Source: Halieaceae bacterium (lineage in GTDB: Bacteria; Pseudomonadota; Gammaproteobacteria; Pseudomonadales; Halieaceae). From it: 6,008 nt of DNA. Below the pieces are notes generated by a model. It saw nothing but the letters and a program-made list of their open reading frames with translations, was not told the origin of the DNA and did no database searches. The stretch covers positions 29,282 to 35,289 of the forward strand of contig NYTG01000050.1 of NCBI GenBank assembly GCA_002683395.1, written 5' to 3'. The position numbers and the translations under genes were made by a program. Shown here piece after piece: positions 1 through 5,580 of this stretch (position 1 is the stretch's first letter; every line of letters starts with the position of its first letter).

Positions 1-1311
1 CACAAACTGCTGCAGAGTGATTTCGGGTTTCGTGACCTGGGACTCCTGATCATCGACGAGGAACATCGCTTTGGCGTCAAGCAAAAGGACGCCATCAAAG
101 CACTGCGGGCTGAGGTCGACATCCTGACCATGACCGCCACGCCCATCCCGCGAACCCTGAATATGGCCCTTGGCGGGCTGAGAGATCTCTCGATTATTGC
201 CACTCCCCCGGCGCGAAGGCTGTCTATTAAAACCTTCATCCGCGAACACACTATTGCCTTGGTAAAGGAAGCGGTCTTGCGGGAAACGCTGCGCGGTGGA
301 CAGGTGTTTTACCTGCACAACGAAGTCAAAACCATCGAGGAGAGCGCGCGGAAGCTTGGTGAGCTGCTGCCCGAGCTATCAATCGGCGTCGCCCATGGTC
401 AACTCCGGGAGCAGGCGCTCGAGAAGGTCATGTCCGATTTTTACCATCAGCACCACCACATTCTGATCTGCTCAACCATCATCGAAACGGGAATCGACAT
501 ACCCAACGCCAACACCATTATTATTGAGCGCGCCGACAAGTTTGGACTGGCTCAACTGCATCAGCTCCGCGGTCGTGTGGGTCGCTCCCACCATCAGGCC
601 TACGCCTATCTGCTCAGTCCACCGCGATCCCTGATTACATCTGACGCACAGAAGCGCCTCGAGGCAATCGAGGCCGCTGGAGATCTGGGCGCCGGATATC
701 AGATAGCCTCCCATGACATGGAAATCCGCGGTGCGGGGGAGCTCTTGGGCGCGGAGCAGTCAGGGCAAATTCATCAAGTTGGATTCTCGCTCTACCTGAA
801 CATGCTCGAAAGTGCCGTCGCAGCCCTTCGCCGGGGCGACATACCCGACATTGATCAGCCACTGGATACGGGTACCGAGGTGAAGCTGCATGTGCCCGCG
901 CTGATCACCGAAGACTACCTGCCCGATATCACCACTCGACTGGTCCTCTATAAGCGAATCGCTCAGGCCAACAGCGCAGACCAGTTACGAGAGATTCAGG
1001 TGGAGATGATCGACCGTTTCGGTCTGTTGCCTGAGCCCGTAAAAAACCTCTTCACCGCCGCTTTGCTCAGGGTTCGCGCGCAGCGTCTGGGCATCAGTGA
1101 AATCGATATGACGGACGAGGGTGGTAGTATCGAGTTCACTTCTGCCACGGTCGTCGAACCCGCTGCTATCGTGAACCTGATTCAATCCGATCCACAGTGC
1201 TATAGCCTCTCAGGGAGCGGCAAGCTTAGGGTAAAAAAAGCCCTGCCAACCCTCCTCTCGCGCGCCGAATTTCTTGAAAATCTGATGTCACCCTGGCTGG
1301 AGGCCGCGTGA
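1..1311 (+). CDS. mfd: Transcription-repair coupling factor Mfd, C-terminal part (5' end outside window)
   Basis: The frame is open from base 1, giving 436 residues of the C-terminal part; the full protein in this family is about 1,150 residues. Mfd is a cytoplasmic ATP-driven DNA translocase that removes RNA polymerase stalled at lesions and recruits UvrA. Visible in order: the Walker B box DEEH (bases 55-66, fragment residues 19-22), the helicase motif III sequence TATPIPRTL (about residues 45-53), motif V TIIETGIDIP (159-168), motif VI QLRGRVGR (188-195), the RecG/Mfd-type translocation segment containing GAGELLG (about 224-255), and the TRCF C-terminal domain (about 291-393) with LPDITTRL and YKRIA. 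The match to E. coli Mfd, recalled from memory, is near-continuous, so identity is very secure. The ATG at 130 is internal, since the helicase core continues upstream of it. The stop overlaps the next gene's GTG by 4 nt, suggesting co-translation. No frameshift or missing motif was seen in this part. Confidence 0.98.
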   Translation, partial: HKLLQSDFGFRDLGLLIIDEEHRFGVKQKDAIKALRAEVDILTMTATPIPRTLNMALGGLRDLSIIATPPARRLSIKTFIREHTIALVKEAVLRETLRGGQVFYLHNEVKTIEESARKLGELLPELSIGVAHGQLREQALEKVMSDFYHQHHHILICSTIIETGIDIPNANTIIIERADKFGLAQLHQLRGRVGRSHHQAYAYLLSPPRSLITSDAQKRLEAIEAAGDLGAGYQIASHDMEIRGAGELLGAEQSGQIHQVGFSLYLNMLESAVAALRRGDIPDIDQPLDTGTEVKLHVPALITEDYLPDITTRLVLYKRIAQANSADQLREIQVEMIDRFGLLPEPVKNLFTAALLRVRAQRLGISEIDMTDEGGSIEFTSATVVEPAAIVNLIQSDPQCYSLSGSGKLRVKKALPTLLSRAEFLENLMSPWLEAA

Positions 1312-2714
1312 CCGCCACGATGAGCCGCTGCTGGCCAAGCTTGATCGTTTGGCTAGCGTTGGGCGCCACGCCACTCCATGGTGCTCCCTTGGCTGGCGGT
1401 TTTAAGCACTCGGGCTGGTACCAGTTCGAGGTGGTGGTGATGATGGATACCCGCGCCGAAACACTGGACAGCGAAACCTGGCCGTTACTGCCCACCGTAG
1501 GCTACCCCGCCCGCTGGCGCTGGCTGCGGGACGAAAGCACCCGTATGGCACTGGCAGCAGCACATCTCGACGCCATGGTGGCCAGCAGCCCCTCGGGGCA
1601 CCTGACCGTGCGGCTGCCTGCTCCGCCCCCACCAAATTGGGAGGCTCCCTCCGACCTGCTGACCGAGGGGGACATGAGCCTCATCGAGGAGCTGATCGAA
1701 ATCAGTCAGGGCACAGACACATCGAGCCTGCGGCCCACGGAAACCGAGCCTGAAGACGCTCCCGATGAGGCGGCGGCTTTGACTCCCGCACCCTTGCTAC
1801 CCTTTGAGGATATCGCCCCTCCTGAGGCGGAAACCTCATCGCTACTGGCTCTCGAGTCACTGGGAATAGCGGGGCCAGCGCCTCAGGCCGATTCACCCGC
1901 AGTCAACATTCCTTTTGCGCGGCCGGTGGAAGCCCTGACACTCAAACCGGTCACCGTGGCCGTCCGTCCGATCCCCACCCCCGCCCCCTTCGTGCAGCTG
2001 CCACTCGATCAATTAGCAGCCGGTCTCAGGCGTTACCGCCAAAGCAGCGAGGACGAGGTAATCGCGTCGGCGTCATGGCTCCAGGGGCCCGATAGCGAGA
2101 CGTTACCCATCCTGCTGGAAACGGACAGCGATACCGGCTACCCGCTGGTGCAAGGCTTTATTCAGCTCATACCCCGAGATAACCACTGGCGGCTGGGGCT
2201 CAATTTCTGGGCCAATACCGACGGGCGCTACCTGCCAGAGATTTTTGCGATGCCGGGACCACCCCCATCTCCGCAGCGCATTACGTTTCTGGAGCCAGAG
2301 ATAGCGGTGAACTTTGACATGGGGGACGAGACCGCATCGTCATTTGACGCCAACGCAGTAGCATTGACAGAACAGGAATTCACCTGGAGAGAGATCATCG
2401 CTCCAGCGTCCGCATCGGCTCCGGCACGCGCGAGCAATCCATTCGACACAGTAAGCGCCCCGTCAGCGCGACCCGAGTGGCCATGGCGGCACCTCATACA
2501 GGTAGCCGATACCATCCCCCTCACAGAAAATCGTTTGCGCTATTACGACCACCCGGTCATCAAAGTGCTGGCCATCTGGCGTGAGCTCACCTGGTACGAG
2601 CTCTTTTATCGCGGCAAAATCCTGCTCGACGCATCGTCCATCACGCCAGTGAGCGCAGAATCAGCCGCCAATATTGCGCCGGCAATACCGAGCGCTCCCG
2701 CACCTCAGGGCTGA
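1308..2714 (+). CDS. csiV: CsiV-family exported peptidoglycan-binding protein
   Basis: This 468-residue protein has an N-terminal signal peptide (basic/hydrophobic stretch SLIVWLALGA, cleavage likely near residue 25), so it should be periplasmic. The CsiV (formerly DUF2803) pattern is visible at both ends: GWYQFEVVVMMD with ETWP at about 37-59, a central segment LRRYRQSSEDEVIASASW (240-257) followed by YPLVQGFIQL and WRLGLNFW, and a C-terminal LRYYDHPVIKVLAIWREL (410-427) resembling the family's LHYLDHP motif. CsiV in Vibrio cholerae binds peptidoglycan and is needed for PBP1A-dependent wall synthesis; that role here is inferred. Residues about 104-230 form a Pro/Glu/Ala-rich, probably disordered linker, with a second low-complexity stretch at about 364-390. 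GTG at 1308 is chosen because GGAGG (1299-1303) precedes it by 4 nt and it overlaps the mfd stop. ATG at 1320 is the alternative, removing four residues. An mfd-csiV pair is also recalled from Pseudomonas. Confidence 0.82.
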   Translation: MTATMSRCWPSLIVWLALGATPLHGAPLAGGFKHSGWYQFEVVVMMDTRAETLDSETWPLLPTVGYPARWRWLRDESTRMALAAAHLDAMVASSPSGHLTVRLPAPPPPNWEAPSDLLTEGDMSLIEELIEISQGTDTSSLRPTETEPEDAPDEAAALTPAPLLPFEDIAPPEAETSSLLALESLGIAGPAPQADSPAVNIPFARPVEALTLKPVTVAVRPIPTPAPFVQLPLDQLAAGLRRYRQSSEDEVIASASWLQGPDSETLPILLETDSDTGYPLVQGFIQLIPRDNHWRLGLNFWANTDGRYLPEIFAMPGPPPSPQRITFLEPEIAVNFDMGDETASSFDANAVALTEQEFTWREIIAPASASAPARASNPFDTVSAPSARPEWPWRHLIQVADTIPLTENRLRYYDHPVIKVLAIWRELTWYELFYRGKILLDASSITPVSAESAANIAPAIPSAPAPQG

Positions 2715-3808
2715 CCTCCGGTGGCGTCCGGCTCAGGCGGATTCAACAACAAGGTTCGCGTTGGGAAGGCCACCTCGGCACCGTGACCGTCGATAATCTC
2801 CAGAATCCTCAGCAGTACATCCTGTTTGACGCCGTGATAGGTCGCCCAGTCTGTGGTTCGCGTGAAAGTGTAGATGAAGAAGTCCAGAGAGGAAGCGCCG
2901 CAGGAGACAAAGTTGACCATCAACGTGCGGCCTTTGTCGATATCGTCATGCTGTCTGAGCATCTCTTTCACATCGGCCACAATCGGTGCCATCGCCGCGG
3001 CGTCGTCGTAACGAATACCTATCGTCTCGTTGATCCGCCGATTGAGCATGCGCGACGGGTTCTCAATCGCGACCGTCGAAAAAACCGAATTGGGTACGTA
3101 CAGCGGACGCTGATCGAAGGTCCGAATACGCGTCACACGCCAACCCACATCTTCAACGGTCCCCTCAACCTCTCTGTCTGGCGAACGAATCCAATCTCCC
3201 ACCGCAAAGGGCCTGTCGAGAAAAATACTCAGCCCACCGAGAAAGTTCGCCAACAAATCGCGCGCGGCAAAACCGACCGCGATACCGCCCACACCACCAA
3301 AAGCGAGCAGACCGGATACTGATACGCCAGCCGACTGCAAGATCATGATCCCCGCCACCGCCCACAAGGCAATACGACTGAGACGAGCCACCGCACTGAT
3401 CGTGGCGCGGTCACTCGATTCAACCGCCCCACGGTGCTCCCCGAGCAGCTCCTCTTCGATACCGCGACTCAGTCGGTGCGCCAGCCAACCGAAGAGCACC
3501 AGCAGCGCCGTATCAGACAAGCGCAGGAGGCCCTCGCGAATGCCATCGAGCGCGGGAAACAGGCTGAGCGCCAACAGCCCCAGCACCACCCACATCACCC
3601 ATTGAATGGGCGGAAAGATCGCGTAGAGCACAACGTCATCCCACCGGGTTTCCGTGCGATCCGCCGCTGTGGTGAGTTTGCGCACCACCCGATAAATCGT
3701 GAGGTGTCCCAATGCGCCAATCACGATGAGCACAGCAAACACGACTATCCCAATCGGAAGATGCAGCATCTCCGCTATAGGCGCTAGAAGCTCCTGTAAA
3801 AACAACAT
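2705..3808 (-). CDS. YnaI-like MscS-family mechanosensitive ion channel
   Basis: This complete 367-residue inner-membrane channel is predicted to open under membrane tension and release solutes during hypo-osmotic shock. Hydrophobic segments lie at about 18-38, 61-85, 98-113 and 142-160, followed by the pore helix GLLAFGGVGGIAVGFAARD (166-184). This agrees with the five-helix plan of E. coli YnaI (343 residues), and the following region matches YnaI, recalled from memory, almost without gaps: FLDRPFAVGDWIRSPDREVEGTV (196-218), GWRVTRI, TFDQRPLYVPNSVFS (230-244), ENPSRMLNRRI (249-259) and GIRYDDA (264-270). The cytoplasmic beta and alpha/beta parts appear intact up to HGAEVAFPTRTL (342-353), with a short extra tail. 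The gene is divergent from lexA and its 3' end overlaps csiV. ATG at 3808 has only a weak upstream purine stretch (GGACGGG), and the frame stays open upstream without an obvious better start. Family assignment is firm; which MscS paralogue it is physiologically is not. Confidence 0.93.
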   Translation of the reverse strand: MLFLQELLAPIAEMLHLPIGIVVFAVLIVIGALGHLTIYRVVRKLTTAADRTETRWDDVVLYAIFPPIQWVMWVVLGLLALSLFPALDGIREGLLRLSDTALLVLFGWLAHRLSRGIEEELLGEHRGAVESSDRATISAVARLSRIALWAVAGIMILQSAGVSVSGLLAFGGVGGIAVGFAARDLLANFLGGLSIFLDRPFAVGDWIRSPDREVEGTVEDVGWRVTRIRTFDQRPLYVPNSVFSTVAIENPSRMLNRRINETIGIRYDDAAAMAPIVADVKEMLRQHDDIDKGRTLMVNFVSCGASSLDFFIYTFTRTTDWATYHGVKQDVLLRILEIIDGHGAEVAFPTRTLLLNPPEPDATGGQP

Positions 3809-3870
3809 TATGAACCCGTCCAGTTTGATAATCCCCCTATCCTACCGCACCCTTTATCACGCTAATCACG

Positions 3871-3899
3871 ATGCTGTACAAAAACACAGACTGTATATA
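3871..3899 (+). promoter_or_regulatory. Probable lexA promoter
   Basis: The -10 candidate is TATATA (3894-3899), with a weak -35-like ATGCTG (3871-3876) at 17-bp spacing. Transcription would begin near 3906 and leave a leader of roughly 24 nt before the lexA ATG. Both LexA boxes sit over it. The -35 match is poor, so placement rests mainly on the -10 and the operators. For the divergent channel gene no convincing -35/-10 pair was found in 3809-3929; TTGTAC and TGATAA on the - strand are a weak possibility. Confidence 0.5.
3874..3889 (+). promoter_or_regulatory. LexA (SOS) box 1
   Basis: CTGTACAAAAACACAG fits the gammaproteobacterial LexA operator pattern CTG-N10-CAG exactly in spacing. It differs from the consensus CTGTATATATATACAG at four inner positions. 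It lies 40 nt upstream of the lexA start codon, as expected for autoregulation. It would overlap the region between the likely -35 and -10 elements of the lexA promoter. Confidence 0.85.
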
Positions 3900-3906
3900 T
3901 CATCAG
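3891..3906 (+). promoter_or_regulatory. LexA (SOS) box 2
   Basis: CTGTATATATCATCAG is a second CTG-N10-CAG operator, with three inner mismatches to the consensus. It starts one base after box 1, so the two centres are 17 bp apart. The E. coli lexA gene also has two boxes, but from memory they are more widely spaced (about 21 bp centre to centre). TATATA at 3894-3899 inside this box is the best candidate for the lexA -10 hexamer, so bound LexA would cover the promoter. Confidence 0.9.
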
Positions 3907-3929
3907 CACACGATAAGGGGGATAAGCTC

Positions 3930-4526
3930 ATGAAACTCACTGCACGCCAAGAACAAGTACTCGACGTGATCCGGCGATACGTTGCCGATACCGGCTACCC
4001 TCCGACCCGGGCCGACATCGCCCGTGAGTTGGGATTCAAGTCAGCCAACGCGGCGGAAGAGCACTTACGGGCGCTGGCGCGCAAGGGCGCTATCGAGATG
4101 ATCGCCGGCGCATCGCGCGGCATACGACTCACAGAAATGACCGGGCTGCCGATTATCGGTCGCGTAGCCGCGGGCTCCCCTGTGCTCGCCACCGAGCATA
4201 TTGAGGATTACTGTGAGCTTTCGCCCGGGTTCTTTTCACCCCAGGCCGACTACCTGCTGAGGGTGACGGGCGACAGCATGAAAGACATCGGCATACTCGA
4301 TGGAGACCTGCTGGCGGTCCACAACACCCCGACCGCACGAGATGGCCAAGTCGTTGTGGCGCGCATCGAGGACGAAGTTACCGTCAAGCGGCTCAAGCGG
4401 TCAGGCCAACATACCCTGAAATTACTGCCTGAAAACCCCAACTACGAGCCCATCGTGGTCGACTTGCGCCACACAGAGTGCGCGATCGAGGGAATCAGTG
4501 TGGGGGTCATCCGTCAACAAAGCTGA
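3930..4526 (+). CDS. lexA: LexA repressor of the SOS response
   Basis: This complete 198-residue protein, close to the E. coli length of 202, is a cytoplasmic transcription repressor that cleaves itself when RecA filaments form on single-stranded DNA. The N-terminal winged helix-turn-helix includes GYPPTRADIARELGF (22-36) and the recognition region SANAAEEHLRALARKGAIE (38-56). The Ala81-Gly82 cleavage site lies in GRVAAGSP, the catalytic Ser116 in GDSM and Lys153 in TVKRLK; the Ser-Lys spacing of 37 is the same as in E. coli. All residues needed for repression and autocleavage appear present. ATG at 3930 is chosen over upstream in-frame starts because GGGGG (3917-3921) precedes it by 8 nt, the LexA boxes lie just upstream, and MKLTARQ is the canonical N-terminus. 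The paired boxes indicate autoregulation. No sulA follows. Confidence 0.99.
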   Translation: MKLTARQEQVLDVIRRYVADTGYPPTRADIARELGFKSANAAEEHLRALARKGAIEMIAGASRGIRLTEMTGLPIIGRVAAGSPVLATEHIEDYCELSPGFFSPQADYLLRVTGDSMKDIGILDGDLLAVHNTPTARDGQVVVARIEDEVTVKRLKRSGQHTLKLLPENPNYEPIVVDLRHTECAIEGISVGVIRQQS

Positions 4527-4759
4527 TCTTGCGCTCAGCGTTAGCGTCATCAACGAGAATCGAGTCAACTAATCGAGCAGTGCATCTGCGACAGCGCGCT
4601 GAGTCGCCGATTGCTCCGCAACCCCCTCACCCACGTGCCCGAGTAGCGTAACTGTCATGCCGTGACGGAATTTGGGGGAAGAAGACCCTGGAGCGGCCTG
4701 TGCGGGCTCCTGAAAAAAAGACGGAGTCGATCGCTCCGCTGTAGTCGCGCGCCGCTAAC
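4527..4759. other. Intergenic region between lexA and the small conserved gene, no convincing gene
   Basis: These 233 nt separate two convergent genes. On the + strand no frame gives a protein resembling SulA, and no T-run-associated hairpin for lexA was found. On the - strand there is a clear intrinsic terminator (4713-4738). A frame without stops runs on the - strand from 4754 to 4572, ending at a TAG (4569-4571), but it crosses that terminator and its only ATG (4656-4658) has no good ribosome binding site. I see no repeat of note. Confidence 0.6.
4713..4738 (-). terminator. Rho-independent terminator of the leftward topA operon
   Basis: Read on the - strand, CGGAG - CGATCGA - CTCCG forms a 5-bp GC-rich stem (6 with a G-T pair) and a 7-nt loop. 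It is followed, after TC, by a run of seven T (A-run at 4713-4719 on the + strand). It lies about 20 nt after the stop codon of the 83-residue gene, in the right position and orientation to end that transcript. The stem is short, but the T-run is strong. Confidence 0.75.
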
Positions 4760-5011
4760 TCAGTGCAGCGTGCGGGTCTCTGACATCTCAGCGGTCTCGA
4801 TTTCGAGGTTGTTCACCTCAGCCAACTGCGCCGCCGCCTCAATACCAGCCTGAATCATGACCTTGGCAATTTCCAGGTTGTTGCCCATGAGGTAGGTATT
4901 CGCCTCCTCAGAAAACTGAATGCTCACCAACGGCTCAGAATCACCTTCCACGCGCTGAAGCACCACTTCACCATCACCCAGATCTACGATTTCAAGTAAA
5001 GATGTAGACAC
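4760..5011 (-). CDS. Conserved hypothetical small protein (topA-linked, 83 aa)
   Basis: This is an 83-residue, strongly acidic protein without signal peptide, membrane segment or cysteine, so probably cytoplasmic. Its start LLEIVDLGDGEVVLQR, then PLVSIQFSEEA and a helical EIAKVMIQAGIEAAAQ (about residues 48-63), recalls a small uncharacterised protein encoded beside topA and the lexA-sulA pair in pseudomonads (PA3009 region). That comparison is from memory and is not a functional assignment. The predicted fold is an N-terminal beta part followed by a helix. The GTG start is supported by AGAGAGG (5019-5025 on the complement) 7 nt upstream. It is the last gene of the leftward cluster, 110 nt after the DUF6586-type gene and just ahead of the terminator. 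Function is unknown. That it is a real gene is supported by the ribosome binding site, terminator and conserved-looking sequence. Confidence 0.8.
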   Translation of the reverse strand: MSTSLLEIVDLGDGEVVLQRVEGDSEPLVSIQFSEEANTYLMGNNLEIAKVMIQAGIEAAAQLAEVNNLEIETAEMSETRTLH

Positions 5012-5086
5012 TCAATAACCTCTCTTTGTAAAAGAGTCACCGCAGCCTAGTGCTGACGGCGTGGCTTTACGGTAACACTCTGAGCG

Positions 5087-5115
5087 GGCATCTGCCACTC
5101 GGCAGCCTAAATGCC
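5087..5115 (-). other. Imperfect hairpin in the gap between two operon genes
   Basis: On the - strand GGCAT - TTAGG - CTGCC - GAGT - GGCAG - ATGCC folds into two stacked 5-bp perfect stems with a 4-nt loop and a one-sided 5-nt bulge. It sits a few bases after the stop of the DUF6586-type gene. No T-run follows, so it is not a typical terminator. It could protect or process the mRNA, or have no role. Confidence 0.45.
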
Positions 5116-5121
5116 AACGGA

Positions 5122-5580
5122 TTACGACTCGTCCACGGCGTCGGCGATCTGCTGTGCCAGCGACACCAGCTTTTGAGACCAGTCCTCAAACTGCTCCCTC
5201 GATATCCCCTGCTCTACCGCGAGACTGTCTGAGCGTCTAACAGCCGGCGTCTCAGTGAGAGGGGCCTGAAGTGCCGCCACCCAACCGCCCTGCTCGAGCT
5301 GAGCACAGGTCTCAACTTCGGCAGGGTGCACAAGTCCCGCTGGCAAAGTCGGCAGGTCACGAACCGAATGCGGTGGTTTGTCGGGGGCCTGACGAATACG
5401 GCACGCCGCCAGCAGCAGCCAACCATAACTATCCAGCAAGCGGGTCTGCACAGCGGGTGCGTAAGCCAGTGTAATCTGTCTTTCAGGCAGGTTCTCTTCT
5501 GTGAGTGCGCGCTGCCAACCCGACAGTAAAATACTGGCGTGATAAAGACTTTGGTTGGCGTACGCCAGCGGGTGGCTCAA
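5122..5580 (-). CDS. DUF6586-type hypothetical protein
   Basis: This 152-residue protein is predicted to be cytoplasmic, mostly alpha-helical, with no signal peptide or clear membrane segment. The N-terminal YANQSLYHASILLSGWQRAL (7-26) and the central helix LLDSYGWLLLAACRI (48-62) resemble the uncharacterised family DUF6586, found next to topA in pseudomonads (PA3010, from memory). No catalytic motif is recognisable and its function is unknown. The start is a TTG whose last two bases lie in the topA stop codon (TTGA, 5577-5580 on the complement). A GAGAG (5587-5591) lies 6 nt upstream, and no ATG or GTG near the conserved N-terminus competes. This overlap implies translation coupled to topA and co-transcription with it. 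Confidence 0.8.
   Translation of the reverse strand: MSHPLAYANQSLYHASILLSGWQRALTEENLPERQITLAYAPAVQTRLLDSYGWLLLAACRIRQAPDKPPHSVRDLPTLPAGLVHPAEVETCAQLEQGGWVAALQAPLTETPAVRRSDSLAVEQGISREQFEDWSQKLVSLAQQIADAVDES

Noticed and set aside
2783..3322. 179-codon + strand open frame
   Set aside because: It lies antisense within the strongly conserved MscS-type gene; its translation is low in hydrophobic order and resembles no family.
3699..3929. N-terminal extension of LexA by 77 residues
   Set aside because: It would run through both LexA boxes and the promoter; the canonical MKLTARQ start at 3930 has a good ribosome binding site.
4529..4651. 40-codon TTG-started frame directly after lexA
   Set aside because: It has no ribosome binding site, a Pro/Arg-rich composition typical of a random frame in GC-rich DNA, and no SulA resemblance.
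4690..4710. GGAGC...GCTCC hairpin as a lexA terminator
   Set aside because: On the + strand it is followed by an A-run, not a T-run; on the - strand it lies after the real terminator and has only a broken T-rich stretch.
4662..4853. 63-codon + strand open frame after lexA
   Set aside because: It runs through the terminator and into the antisense of the 83-residue gene; it does not resemble SulA and has no good ribosome binding site.
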